NCBI RefSeq assembly: GCF_001523745.2
Contig: NZ_CP013386.1
Coordinates: forward strand, 2,914,001 to 2,978,000
From: Burkholderia mayonis
GTDB lineage: Bacteria; Pseudomonadota; Gammaproteobacteria; Burkholderiales; Burkholderiaceae
DNA: 64,000 bases
Reading direction: 5' to 3'
Below, piece after piece: positions 1 through 7,889 of this stretch; within the stretch, counting starts at the first letter, position 1, and the number at the start of each line of letters is the position of its first letter. The notes under the pieces were generated by a model. The model did not search any database. It was not told the origin of the DNA and was given only the letters and a program-made list of their open reading frames with translations. Both the position numbers and the translations under genes were made by a program.

Positions 1-1158
1 GGACGCGCTCGCCGACAGCTTCCAGCCCGACGCGAGCCGCGCGTCGAGCCCGAGTCCGTACAGCCAGTTCTCCTGGTCACCGTTCTGCGGCGCGAACGCG
101 GTCGGCGACACCGTGTAATTGCGCCCGCCGAACGACACGTTTCCGCCATATACGGGGTTGCCCGCCGCGTCGCGCAAGAACGTGTCGCCGTGCTGGCTGT
201 AGTGATTCTCCCAATGTCCCAGCGTGACCGTCGCGTCGATATGATCGGTGAACGCATAGCCGAAGCGCAGCGTCTCGTTGAGCTGCTCGGTGCGCTCGAT
301 CGTCTGCGCACCGACGATCGTCCGCGGCCGGCCGTTCGGGCCAACGTCGGAAACCGCGCCCGTCACCGGCACCGGCGCGCCGAGCCTCGAGTCGTACGCG
401 CCGTTCGGGCTCGCGTACTGCATCGGCTGACCGTCGTTTTCGAGCCGGTCGAGCGACAGCGCGTACCAGAAGCGCCCGATCCGGTCGGCGATCCGCGCGG
501 TCTGGTGGTTGCCGCCGAAGCTGTCGGCGAAGCCGTAGCCGTCGCGGTAGCGCTGCGTGAAGAACTGCGTCGACACCGACGCCTCGAGCCGCTCCGGCTT
601 GCGCGTCGTGATCTGCACGGTCGAGCCGATCGCGTTGCCCGGGTAGAGCGCGGAGAACGGGCCGTACAGCACGTCGACGCGTGCAATGTCGTCTGGCTGG
701 ATCAGCGACCAGCGCGGCGGGTACGAATAGCTCGAGCCGAGCAGATTGGATAGCAGCAGGCCGTCCGCGTAGACGAGCCCGCGCGCGCTCTGCAACTCGT
801 TGAAGTCGCGGCCTGCGAACACGGAGTTGCGATCGCCGATGTAGCGCCGGCGCACCATCAGGTTCGGCGCGTACTTGAGCGCGTCTTCGGTCGTCACGTT
901 GACGTGCGAGTCGATCTGCTCGCGTGTGAGCGCCTCGACGACGCCAGGCGTGTCGGGCGCGAATGCGGAACGCTGCGCGGTGACGGTGACGACATCCAAG
1001 GTTTTCCCGGATGTCGTCGTCGCCGCGGCGGCGTCGGACGTTGAATCGGTAGGCGCGGTGCCCGTCGGCGCCGCATGGGCGACGGGCCAGGCGAATGACG
1101 CGAGGCAGGCGGCCGCAAGCCGCCGGCGCGCGACGTACGCGGCAAGAGCATTGGACAT
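1..1158 (-). CDS. TonB-dependent outer-membrane receptor (3' end beyond window)
   Basis: Outer-membrane TonB-dependent receptor that would import a metal chelate or cofactor; substrate not determinable. It starts at the ATG read down from 1158 and stays open for 386 codons to the window edge, so the C-terminal barrel is missing. Residues 1-29 form a signal peptide ending in VAHA. A TonB box (LDVVTVTAQR) follows at about 54-63, then the plug domain (DVLYGPFSALYPGNAIGS, then TTRKPE), then barrel strands. A DUF2946 gene lies 154 bp upstream on the same strand; DUF2946 genes often neighbour metal receptors, so a metal-related role is inferred. The usual OprC copper-receptor motifs were not seen. 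Family assignment is firm, substrate is open. Confidence 0.9.
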   Translation of the reverse strand, partial: MSNALAAYVARRRLAAACLASFAWPVAHAAPTGTAPTDSTSDAAAATTTSGKTLDVVTVTAQRSAFAPDTPGVVEALTREQIDSHVNVTTEDALKYAPNLMVRRRYIGDRNSVFAGRDFNELQSARGLVYADGLLLSNLLGSSYSYPPRWSLIQPDDIARVDVLYGPFSALYPGNAIGSTVQITTRKPERLEASVSTQFFTQRYRDGYGFADSFGGNHQTARIADRIGRFWYALSLDRLENDGQPMQYASPNGAYDSRLGAPVPVTGAVSDVGPNGRPRTIVGAQTIERTEQLNETLRFGYAFTDHIDATVTLGHWENHYSQHGDTFLRDAAGNPVYGGNVSFGGRNYTVSPTAFAPQNGDQENWLYGLGLDARLASGWKLSASAS

Positions 1159-1312
1159 GGACAAGCAAATCCTGAAAACGGGGTCGACGAATCGCCGCGA
1201 ACGCGAACGCGCGCCATGCCGGTCTTCGCGAAGAAGAAGTGCGGACATGGCGCGGGGGTACCGCGCGCGCGACGGCGCTCACGCGTGGTGACGCGCGAGC
1301 GAATTGCAGGGA

Positions 1313-1696
1313 TCAGACCGGGACGGTTTCAGGCGGGGCGCGCGGCTGCGCGATGCGCACGCCGCGGCGGAAGAAGACGGCGGGCCGCTCGACGCGGCTC
1401 GCATACGCGAATGCGCGGACGAAGCCCGGCAACGCGGGCGCGCTCGAGCTGAGCGCGACGTTGGCAGCGAAGCCGGGACAGTAGACGCAATGCGCGCCGT
1501 GCGCGAGCGAGCCGTTGTCCTGGCGCGTCCCGCCGTCGACGACGATGCGCTTTGCGCCCGCTGCGCTGCACAAATCGAGCGCGAACGGCGCGTCGGACGC
1601 GTTCGCGGCGGCGCGCGCGTAGCCGATGACGGGCGACAGTACGTTGAGTACCAGCGCCAGCCATACGAGGCTCATCCATCGCGTCGAACGTTTCAT
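1313..1696 (-). CDS. DUF2946 family protein
   Basis: A 127-residue protein starting at MKRSTRWMSL. It has one N-terminal hydrophobic segment (about residues 6-26) that can act as signal or anchor, and a CxxC motif in HCVYCPG near the middle, as in DUF2946 proteins. Function of the family is not established; the CxxC and its location upstream of TonB-dependent receptors suggest metal binding at the envelope. It is probably co-transcribed with the downstream receptor. Longer upstream starts exist, but this ATG sits about 18 bp after a plausible start of transcription (extended -10 at 1722-1729) and begins the hydrophobic segment, so it is preferred. Confidence 0.75.
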   Translation of the reverse strand: MKRSTRWMSLVWLALVLNVLSPVIGYARAAANASDAPFALDLCSAAGAKRIVVDGGTRQDNGSLAHGAHCVYCPGFAANVALSSSAPALPGFVRAFAYASRVERPAVFFRRGVRIAQPRAPPETVPV

Positions 1697-1721
1697 CGCA
1701 GCTCGATAAAAAGAGGCGCGC

Positions 1722-1729
1722 AGTATAAC
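1722..1729 (-). promoter_or_regulatory. Candidate -10 element for the DUF2946/receptor genes
   Basis: On the minus strand the sequence reads TTGTTATACT, an extended -10-like element about 26 bp before the chosen DUF2946 start. No good -35 hexamer lies 16-18 bp upstream, so this is only a candidate sigma-70 site. Confidence 0.35.
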
Positions 1730-1902
1730 AAGGCAGTTCGCGATTGCGCTGCGTAGGATGCGCATCCGTGCGGGATCGCGCATTGCTGCCGATCAACGCA
1801 AACGCATGTGCCGTTTAAGCAACATAGACAAAATCTAACGATTGAACGCTGGCACAAAGCAAAGCTTGCGATCGATAATCATCCTACCCAAGGAGAGAGA
1901 TT

Positions 1903-2049
1903 ATGGACGAAAGGCCAACCCGCATCCCGCCGCCCGAGAAAGTGATGAGCCCGGACCCAGAGCCCGTGGCCGTCGAGTTTCTCGCCGAGCTGCCCGAGCA
2001 TGTGCGCGCGTTCTTCGACGAACAGCACAAGCTGTGCACGCCGAAGTGA
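1903..2049 (+). CDS. Small hypothetical protein (48 aa)
   Basis: A 48-codon frame beginning MDERPTRIPPPEKVM and ending HKLCTPK. It is preceded at a good distance by a strong ribosome-binding site (AGGAGAGAGA at 1891-1900), and its composition is acidic and proline-rich with no membrane segment. Length, start context and codon use look like a genuine small gene. No family recognised and no function inferred. It stands alone between the divergent DUF2946 gene and the chorismate mutase gene. Confidence 0.55.
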   Translation: MDERPTRIPPPEKVMSPDPEPVAVEFLAELPEHVRAFFDEQHKLCTPK

Positions 2050-2293
2050 CCGTGCGTTCGCTGACGGCGCGCTCGGGCCGGTGAACCGTCGCGTGCTCGC
2101 GAACGCTTCCGTGCGCTCCACCGCTTCCTCGTCTCGGCAAGCCGCGCTGAACCCGGGCCGCATCGGCCAGCCGGGTCGGAGTTGTTGCGTCGGCTGATCT
2201 CCTGCTTGCGCCGCGTCGCCGCGCAACGTCTTCGCTTATTCTTCTGTTTTTTCATCGCCCGGCTCCTGCAAGCCGGCATTGTCATTTTTCGCC

Positions 2294-2887
2294 ATGAAAC
2301 TGTCGCTTCGCGCAAGCTTGGCCGCCGCCGCGCTCGGCCTCGCCGTGCTGACCGGACCTCGCATCGCCGCCGCCGACGGCGACGACACCGCGCTCACGAA
2401 CCTCGTCGCACTCGCGTCGCAGCGCCTCGCGCTCGCCGAGCCCGTCGCTCACTGGAAGTGGATCAACAAGAAGCCGATCTCGGATCCACCACGCGAAGCG
2501 GCGCTCCTTGCCGACGTCGAGCGACGCGCGGCGGCGAACGGCGTGGATCCCGCCTACGCCCGCGCCTTTTTCGACGACCAAATCACGGCGAGCAAGCAGG
2601 TGCAGAACGCGCTCTTTGCGACCTGGCGCGCGACGCACGGTCCTGAACGCCCCACGCCCGATCTCGCGACGAGCACGCGGCCACAGCTCGATCGGCTGAC
2701 GCAATCGCTGATCGCCGCGCTCGTTCGCGTCGCGCCGCTGCGCGACGCGCCGGATTGTCCGTCGCGTCTCGCACGCAGCGTCGCGAACTGGAAAACACTG
2801 ACGCGCTACGATTCCGGCCAGAAGGACGCGCTCGGCACCGCGCTGTCGCAGGTCTGCACGGCGGGCGGCGCAAGCGCCGTCGGCTGA
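2294..2887 (+). CDS. aroQ: Periplasmic chorismate mutase, AroQ gamma type
   Basis: Converts chorismate to prephenate. This is the secreted AroQ-gamma class: residues 1-27 form a signal peptide (hydrophobic core LAAAALGLAVL, cut after IAAA), leaving a mature protein of about 170 residues, the usual size. Class motifs follow: a first helix with LVALASQRLALAEPVAHWKW, then KKPISDP, then ARAFFDDQITASKQVQ. The start is ATG 2294; an upstream TTG in frame would add only five residues before the signal peptide. The physiological role of exported chorismate mutases is unsettled. The 3' end overlaps the convergent exonuclease gene by 82 bp, so both C-termini are encoded by the same DNA. Confidence 0.88.
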   Translation: MKLSLRASLAAAALGLAVLTGPRIAAADGDDTALTNLVALASQRLALAEPVAHWKWINKKPISDPPREAALLADVERRAAANGVDPAYARAFFDDQITASKQVQNALFATWRATHGPERPTPDLATSTRPQLDRLTQSLIAALVRVAPLRDAPDCPSRLARSVANWKTLTRYDSGQKDALGTALSQVCTAGGASAVG

Positions 2888-4032
2888 GCGTCGGCGGGCG
2901 CCGTGCCCGCAAGCAGAATCAGCTGCAGCCCGCGCGCGAGATGCGTTTGCAGAATGCGGCGCACTGCCGGTGTGGCGTCCGCTCCGCGTTCGCTCGCTTC
3001 GCGCGCTTGAGCCGCGACCGCCGCAGCCTGCTCGATGGAAAAAGCGGCGCCGACATAGCGCCAGCGGTCGACCACGTGGAAGATGCTCGATGCACCGCGC
3101 TCCTCGAACGCGACCGGCCCGTCGAACGGCCAGTTCGCGTCGCGAACCGGGCGCGCCGCGCTTCGGTCGGGCCGCCGGTTGAACGACGGCGTGAGCGAGG
3201 CGATCCAATCCGCCTCGACCAGCAACGCGCCGAGCTCGCCGCCCGTCTCGCGCCACTCGACTCGCCGAACCAGCTGCGCCAGCCGCATTTCCTTCGACGA
3301 GCGCCGCTCGCCCGTCAGCAGCGCGCGCAGCCGCTGCCGGACCCGGACGCTGCGGCCCACGTAGAGCGGCACATCGTCGTCGCCAAACAGTGCGTAGACG
3401 CCGCAACCGGCGGGCGCGCGCTCCAGGTGCGCTTCCGTCAACTCGCCCGCAAGCCTGAAACGGCGCGTCGTGCGCTCGATTTGCTCGCGCAGCCGCTCGC
3501 CCGGTATCGCGTCGTGCAATTTCTGCCAGAACTGCCAGATGAGATCCGCGTCGGCGAGCGCCCGGTGGCGCGCCGATGGCGTGAGCGCGTGGCGCTCGAT
3601 CAGCGCGTCGAGCCCGTGGCGCGACTCGCGCGGAAAGAGCACACGCGACAGCCGCACCGTGCAGAGCACGTCGGGATTGAACGCAAAGCCCGCCCGCTCG
3701 AATTCCGCGCGCAGAAAACCGCGGTCGAAGCTCGCGTTGTGCGCCACGAAGAGCTTGCCGTCGAGTCGCTCGAATAATGCGGACGCGATGTCGGCAAACG
3801 TCGGCGCGTCGCGCACCATGTCGTCCGTGATGCCCGTCAGTTGCTGGATGAACGGCGGGATTGCCTGCAGTGGATTGACAAGCGTCGCCCAGGTCGACAC
3901 GTGATCCGCGCTCACGACGACGACACCGATTTCGGTGATGCGATGCTCGACGGCCGAGCCGCCGGTGGTTTCAAGATCGACGAACGCGAGCGGCGCGTCG
4001 ATTGCAGGGTGGAGCAGCGGCGAGGCGGACAT
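2806..4032 (-). CDS. DEDDh 3'-5' exonuclease fused to a GIY-YIG nuclease domain
   Basis: A 408-residue two-domain protein. The N-terminal half is a DnaQ-like exonuclease with the DEDDh series: LAFVDLETTG (Exo I), FVAHNASFDRGFL (Exo II) and RHRALADADLIW (Exo III, catalytic His and Asp). The second half opens with a GIY-YIG module (GCGVYALF then LYVGRS, then KEMRLAQL), like the N-terminal nuclease of UvrC or Cho. Such fusions are annotated as polymerase III epsilon-like or UvrC-like nucleases and are thought to act in DNA repair. ATG 4032 was chosen because conserved sequence begins soon after it. The C-terminal 27 codons overlap aroQ on the other strand. Confidence 0.85.
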   Translation of the reverse strand: MSASPLLHPAIDAPLAFVDLETTGGSAVEHRITEIGVVVVSADHVSTWATLVNPLQAIPPFIQQLTGITDDMVRDAPTFADIASALFERLDGKLFVAHNASFDRGFLRAEFERAGFAFNPDVLCTVRLSRVLFPRESRHGLDALIERHALTPSARHRALADADLIWQFWQKLHDAIPGERLREQIERTTRRFRLAGELTEAHLERAPAGCGVYALFGDDDVPLYVGRSVRVRQRLRALLTGERRSSKEMRLAQLVRRVEWRETGGELGALLVEADWIASLTPSFNRRPDRSAARPVRDANWPFDGPVAFEERGASSIFHVVDRWRYVGAAFSIEQAAAVAAQAREASERGADATPAVRRILQTHLARGLQLILLAGTAPADAQPTALAPPAVQTCDSAVPSASFWPES

Positions 4033-4120
4033 GGATGGCGGGCAGACGGTGCTTCGTGTTTTGTCGGATGGACGCGGGGGGACAGCCCGCGGCGCTAGCA
4101 ATCCCTATTCTACCCACCCG

Positions 4121-4152
4121 AAAAACCAAAACCCCCGCATAGGCGGGGGTTT
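4121..4152 (-). terminator. Rho-independent terminator of the cold-shock gene
   Basis: On the minus strand a 7-bp CCCCCGC/GCGGGGG stem extended by A-T pairs is followed by a run of T residues. It lies 28 bp after the cold-shock stop codon. Confidence 0.8.
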
Positions 4153-4179
4153 GCACGGCCCTCGGTGCGTTTCAGGCGT

Positions 4180-4383
4180 TCAAAGCGCCTGAATATTCGC
4201 GGCTTGCTTGCCTTTCGGACCGGTTTTCACTTCGAACGAAACACGCTGATTCTCTTTAAGGGTCTTGAAGCCGTCCATCTTGATTTCGGAGAAATGGGCA
4301 AACAAATCCTCGCCGCCATTGTCCGACGTAATAAAGCCGAAGCCCTTAGCATCGTTAAACCATTTCACGATACCGGTATCCAT
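4180..4383 (-). CDS. cspA: Cold-shock protein, CspA family
   Basis: A 67-residue single cold-shock domain, full length for the family. RNP1 is visible as KGFGFI and RNP2 as DLFAHF, with the conserved start TGIVKWFND. It binds single-stranded RNA and DNA and acts as an RNA chaperone in the cytoplasm. A good promoter lies about 125 bp upstream, giving a leader of roughly 115 nt, which is typical of temperature-responsive csp mRNAs, although cold induction itself cannot be seen. Monocistronic, with its own terminator. Burkholderia have several paralogues, so the exact gene letter is uncertain. Confidence 0.93.
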   Translation of the reverse strand: MDTGIVKWFNDAKGFGFITSDNGGEDLFAHFSEIKMDGFKTLKENQRVSFEVKTGPKGKQAANIQAL

Positions 4384-4507
4384 ATTCCTAGTTCCCCACT
4401 AAATAAAAATAAACACGGGCTACGCCCTTATATCGTCACACAAAGCCCCGGCACTTCCTCAACCCCCTCATTCGACGTACGGGAAGCATCGCAAGCTTGG
4501 TGGTGCT

Positions 4508-4537
4508 TTTATAAATGGGGGAATCCAATTCAGTCAA
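4508..4537 (-). promoter_or_regulatory. Sigma-70 type promoter of the cold-shock gene
   Basis: Minus strand reads TTGACT (-35, 4532-4537), 18 bp spacer, TATAAA (-10, 4508-4513). Transcription would start near 4500 and give a leader of about 115 nt before the csp start codon. Confidence 0.65.
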
Positions 4538-4784
4538 GAAAATTTTTGATGACCTCTTATGCGATTTGATACAAATACAACTGGAATCGGTACACTCGAA
4601 GCGAGAAATTAATTAACCGCAACAACACCTGTCATTATTACCGGGGCAGTTCGCCATTTAATTCCGCAAAAGAAAAATCTACCGCGATCAAGCGAATCGG
4701 CCTTGGCTCGGTATTTGTCCGGGTTGCGGCGAGCAAAAACCTTTGCAATGCTGACCGTCGCCTCTAAGGGCGCGGGAGACTGTC
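4538..4784 (+). other. Intergenic, AT-richer than its surroundings
   Basis: Between the csp promoter and the next plus-strand start no coding frame or RNA gene is evident. The drop in GC over 4380-4680 is conspicuous in this genome and may simply reflect a promoter-rich region. Confidence 0.4.
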
Positions 4785-5051
4785 ATGCTGAACGGCATCA
4801 AACGTTTCGCACATCGGCTCGGCATTGCGCGCCGCAGCAATTCGGCGGGCCGCACACCAGCGGCGTCCACAACATTCGCCAGCGAATTCGATGCGACATG
4901 GCACGGCGATCACTGGCAAAACCTGCTCGCGTCACCGCTCGATGCGCGTCACTATGTAATGGAAGACTGGGCGCAACCCACCATGCCGGTGCGAGAGGAA
5001 CAAGCCGACACGCAGTCGCCCAAGCGCCGCAGGCGTTGGTACGAACAATAG
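4785..5051 (+). CDS. Small hypothetical protein (88 aa)
   Basis: Begins MLNGIKRFAHRLGIARRSN after a purine-rich ribosome-binding site (GGGAGA, 6 bp upstream). The protein is hydrophilic, with no membrane segment; it has a basic N-terminus, an acidic centre with several Trp and His residues, and a basic KRRRRWYEQ tail. No family recognised. The start context and third-position GC support a real gene, but the protein is poor in distinguishing motifs. It ends 8 bp before a hairpin whose T-tract points the other way, so it does not seem to have its own plus-strand terminator. Confidence 0.5.
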   Translation: MLNGIKRFAHRLGIARRSNSAGRTPAASTTFASEFDATWHGDHWQNLLASPLDARHYVMEDWAQPTMPVREEQADTQSPKRRRRWYEQ

Positions 5052-5058
5052 ACAGGCG

Positions 5059-5145
5059 AAAAAAAAGCGCGACCGGAAAGTCGCGCCGACAAAGGTTTGG
5101 AGATCTTTTCCGTCAACGAAAAAGTCTGCTTAGGTAAGCAGAAGC
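5059..5145 (-). ncRNA. Candidate small RNA with three stem-loops
   Basis: Read on the minus strand, a -10 element is followed by three consecutive hairpins. The first is a perfect 8-bp inverted repeat TCTGCTTA/TAAGCAGA (5125-5142). The second is CTTTTTCG/CGGAAAAG (5105-5124) with one mismatch. The third is GCGCGAC/GTCGCGC (5067-5086), followed directly by eight T residues (5059-5066), a textbook intrinsic terminator. No coding frame fits. The T-tract exists only on the minus strand, so the terminator does not serve the plus-strand gene that ends at 5051. Predicted transcript about 85-90 nt, ending 420 bp before the porin start. Not matched to a known sRNA. Confidence 0.5.
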
Positions 5146-5148
5146 TGC

Positions 5149-5154
5149 AGTATA
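5149..5154 (-). promoter_or_regulatory. -10 element for the candidate small RNA
   Basis: Minus strand reads GTTATACT, with TATACT at 5149-5154. The -35 region 17 bp upstream is poor (CTAATG-like), so an activator or an extended -10 would be needed. Start of transcription expected near 5142-5144. Confidence 0.4.
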
Positions 5155-5566
5155 ACGAGTTGACTCCCTTTCATTAGTCGTACTCCCCACAAACCTCTAT
5201 TGTCGAAGCGTCAACAATCACATTCTTACGCGACGCACACCCGGTCGTCTCCCCACACATTGTCGCTGTCGCGCAACGCTATCGCAGGTTCGGGGGCGGA
5301 AAAATATTCCCCCGATGAGGCTCGAAGCCTTGCCTCATAAGGGTTTTCGCCGATGCCCCTATTATTTCCGAAAAGAAAATACATTATTTCTTAAACTGAA
5401 TTCCTCGACTTTCGGCAACGCTCTTTTACACTGCGGATAGCTTGATGACGGGCGTCGGTGCGCGCCCAACACATGCCCCGGCTCCATTTCTCGCAGCAGC
5501 GGCCGGGAACATCGAAGAACAGGTCAGATATCGTCATCCACCCTGTTTCGGACGGAGATAAACCCA
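5155..5566 (+). promoter_or_regulatory. Porin leader and promoter region
   Basis: About 410 bp without a gene. A possible porin promoter is TCGACT-16 bp-TACACT (about 5406-5433), giving a leader of roughly 130 nt. A dyad ATGAGGC/GCCTCAT (5315-5338) lies about 90 bp further upstream and could be a regulator site. The porin ribosome-binding site is ACGGAGATA about 8 bp before the ATG. Confidence 0.4.
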
Positions 5567-6706
5567 ATGAAAAAGACCCTCATCGTTGCCGCTCTCTCTG
5601 GCGTCTTCGCGACGGCCGCCCACGCGCAAAGCAGCGTGACGCTGTACGGCCTGATCGACGCCGGCATCACCTACACGAACAACCAAGGCGGCCACAGCGC
5701 GTGGTCGCAATCCACCGGCTCGGTCAACGGCAGCCGCTGGGGCCTGCGCGGCGCCGAAGATCTCGGCGGCGGCCTGAAGGCGATCTTCGTCTTGGAAAAC
5801 GGCTTCGGCATCAATAACGGCACGCTGAAGCAGAATGGTCGCGAATTCGGCCGCCAGGCGTTCGTCGGCCTGTCGCACGACCAATACGGCACGCTGACGC
5901 TCGGCCGTCAATACGACAGCGTCGTCGACTACATCGGGCCGCTGTCGCTGACAGGCACGCAATTCGGCGGTACGCAGTTCGCCCATCCGTTCGACAACGA
6001 CAACCTGAACAATTCGTTCCGGATCAACAACGCGGTCAAATATACAAGTGTGAACTGGGCCGGCCTGAAGTTCGGCGCGTTGTACGGCTTCTCGAACAGC
6101 GACCAGTTTACGAACAACCGGGCGTATAGCGCCGGCGTGTCGTACAGCTACGCCGGCTTCAACATCGGCGCCGGCTACCTGCAACTGAACAACAACTTCG
6201 GTCCGGCGGTTTCCAACGCGTCGGGCGCCGTCGCACTCGACAACACGTTCGTCGGCAAGCGCCAGCGCGTGTTCGGCGGCGGCCTGAACTACACGTACGG
6301 CCCGGCGACGGCCGGCTTCGTGTTCACGCAATCGCGAGTCAACCGCGCGACGGCGATCAGCGCGGGCGCATCGGGCGTTGCGGATGGCATCGCGCTCGAC
6401 GGCACGTTCATGCGCTTCAACAACTATGAAGTGAACGGACGCTACGCGATCACGCCGGCCTGGACGGTCTCGGGCTCGTACACGTACACTGCGGGCTTCA
6501 TCGAGAACCAACACCCGGGTTGGAACCAGTTCAACCTGCAAACGGCCTACGCGCTGTCGAAGCGCACGGACGTGTACCTGCAAGGCGTGTATCAGAAGGT
6601 CAACAGCGACGGCACGGGCCTCGGTGCTTACATCAACGGCATCGGCGGCATGTCGTCGAGCGAAAAGCAGGTCGCTGTCACGGCCGGCCTGCGTCACCGC
6701 TTCTAA
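5567..6706 (+). CDS. Outer-membrane porin, Gram-negative Porin_4 family
   Basis: A 379-residue general-diffusion porin of the OpcP/Omp38 type. Residues 1-20 are a signal peptide ending AHA before QSSVTLYG, the hallmark start of betaproteobacterial porins. Further signatures are SRWGLRGAEDLGGGLKAIF, then RQAFVGLSHDQYGTLTLGRQ, and a C-terminal strand ending GLRHRF with the terminal Phe needed for BAM-dependent insertion. It forms trimeric 16-stranded barrels. Monocistronic, with a terminator 25 bp after the stop. The candidate small RNA just upstream recalls the micF-ompC arrangement, but base pairing to this mRNA has not been shown. Confidence 0.95.
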   Translation: MKKTLIVAALSGVFATAAHAQSSVTLYGLIDAGITYTNNQGGHSAWSQSTGSVNGSRWGLRGAEDLGGGLKAIFVLENGFGINNGTLKQNGREFGRQAFVGLSHDQYGTLTLGRQYDSVVDYIGPLSLTGTQFGGTQFAHPFDNDNLNNSFRINNAVKYTSVNWAGLKFGALYGFSNSDQFTNNRAYSAGVSYSYAGFNIGAGYLQLNNNFGPAVSNASGAVALDNTFVGKRQRVFGGGLNYTYGPATAGFVFTQSRVNRATAISAGASGVADGIALDGTFMRFNNYEVNGRYAITPAWTVSGSYTYTAGFIENQHPGWNQFNLQTAYALSKRTDVYLQGVYQKVNSDGTGLGAYINGIGGMSSSEKQVAVTAGLRHRF

Positions 6707-6730
6707 TCGATCGCGGTTCAGCACCAATCA

Positions 6731-6757
6731 AAAGCGCCTCGAATGGGGCGCTTTTTT
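6731..6757 (+). terminator. Rho-independent terminator of the porin gene
   Basis: AAAGCGCC stem pairs with GGGCGCTTT and is followed by six T residues, 25 bp after the porin stop. Confidence 0.85.
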
Positions 6758-6905
6758 CATGCTCTGTCGCGTAGAGCAGACGCGCTACGCAGCCGCGGTC
6801 ACGCTGTCGGCACAACCTCCGCCGCCCCCGCTCGCGAACAGCGCATCGGCCGATCCGCATTCGCCGCAGACGCACGAGAAGCGAAGCGCCCTCCCTCGAC
6901 TACGC

Positions 6906-7466
6906 TTATGCCGCGCCCGGCGCCGGATAGCGGACGTCGAGCACGTCGATCGGCTCCGGACCGACCGGCGTCAGCAGCGTGACCGTATCGCCGACGCGCG
7001 CCTTCAGCAGCGCGCGCGCAACGGGCGAGATCCAGCTTACGTGTCCGCGATCCAGATCGACCTCGTCGACGCCGACAATCGTCACCGTATGCTCAGCGCC
7101 ATCCTGCGTCGCGTAATCGACGGTCGCGCCGAAGAACACCTGGTCCGCGTTCTCCTGGCGGCTCGCATCGACAACTTCGGCAAGATCGAGCCGCTTCGTC
7201 AGAAAGCGAATGCGGCGGTCGATTTCGCGCAGACGCCGCTTGCCGTAGATGTAATCGCCGTTCTCCGAGCGGTCGCCGTTCGACGCCGCCCACGACACGA
7301 GCTTCACCACCTCCGGGCGCTCCTCGTCGATCAGGTGCAGCAGCTCGTCGCGCAGGCGCTTGTGGCCCGCCGGCGTGATGTAGTTCTTCGCGCCAGGCGG
7401 GATGGCTGCCTGCGCGTGTTCGAGGTCGTCGTCTCCGTCCGACTCCTTCACAAACGCTTTGTTCAT
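6906..7466 (-). CDS. greB: Transcript cleavage factor GreB
   Basis: Binds the RNA polymerase secondary channel and stimulates cleavage of backtracked transcripts. The 186-residue protein has the GreA/GreB N-terminal coiled coil, beginning KNYITPAGHKRLRDEL with the conserved acidic tip residues around SWAASNGDRSENGDYIYGK. The C-terminal FKBP-like domain carries VFFGATVDYA and VARALLKARVGDTV. It has a charged 25-residue N-terminal extension. In relatives it follows spoT; here spoT and greB are separated by a group II intron remnant and two tRNA-Arg genes on the other strand. Confidence 0.93.
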   Translation of the reverse strand: MNKAFVKESDGDDDLEHAQAAIPPGAKNYITPAGHKRLRDELLHLIDEERPEVVKLVSWAASNGDRSENGDYIYGKRRLREIDRRIRFLTKRLDLAEVVDASRQENADQVFFGATVDYATQDGAEHTVTIVGVDEVDLDRGHVSWISPVARALLKARVGDTVTLLTPVGPEPIDVLDVRYPAPGAA

Positions 7467-7581
7467 GATGCAATTTCAACGGCTATCGGATGCTGTAAGG
7501 TTACACGAACAGCTTCATCCGATAAATCGCCGCGAAAGACTTCCCTTTTTAAATTTGTTTGCTATAATCTTTCTTCTGCGT

Positions 7582-7658
7582 GCGGCTGTAGCTCAGTTGG
7601 ATAGAGTACTTGGCTACGAACCAAGGGGTCGTGGGTTCAAATCCTGCCAGCCGCGCCA
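7582..7658 (+). tRNA. tRNA-Arg (anticodon ACG), copy 1
   Basis: 77 nt cloverleaf with CCA encoded. Acceptor GCGGCTG/CAGCCGC, D-arm with GCTCAGTTGGATAGAGT, anticodon stem CTTGG/CCAAG with loop CTACGAA, T-loop GGTTCAAATCC. Position 34 A will be read as inosine for CGU/CGC/CGA codons. Discriminator base is G, unlike copy 2. A TATAAT at 7563-7568 lies just upstream. Confidence 0.96.
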
Positions 7659-7719
7659 CTTTTTCGAGGGCTTTCTCCCGAGAGAGTCTTTTGCAGTTCA
7701 AAGTTGTACCGCTTTGCGT

Positions 7720-7796
7720 GCGGCTGTAGCTCAGTTGGATAGAGTACTTGGCTACGAACCAAGGGGTCGTGGGTTCAAATCCTGCCAGCCGCACCA
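7720..7796 (+). tRNA. tRNA-Arg (anticodon ACG), copy 2
   Basis: Identical to copy 1 through the acceptor stem, but the discriminator base is A (7793) instead of G. It lies 61 bp after copy 1, and about seven upstream bases are also shared (GCGT before the gene), which points to a tandem duplication. Confidence 0.96.
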
Positions 7797-7805
7797 TTTA
7801 TGAAG

Positions 7806-7836
7806 GGCCTTCCTCCGGGAAGGCCTTTTGTTTTTG
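7806..7836 (+). terminator. Rho-independent terminator after the tRNA-Arg pair
   Basis: GGGCCTTCC/GGAAGGCC hairpin with a short loop followed by TTTTGTTTTT; it ends the two-gene tRNA transcript. Confidence 0.85.
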
Positions 7837-7889
7837 TACGCGCGCGGTGCGCTGCCGCGTCACCAGCCCGCTACGGAGCCGGCATATGC

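Noticed and set aside
77..1282. Long Arg-rich open frame on the minus strand overlapping the TonB receptor
   Set aside because: It is a shadow of the receptor gene in another frame, with poor composition and no motif; the receptor frame has signal peptide, TonB box and plug.
7402..7803. Open frame running through both tRNA-Arg genes
   Set aside because: It only translates the tRNA repeats; the repeated peptide is an artefact of the duplicated tRNA.
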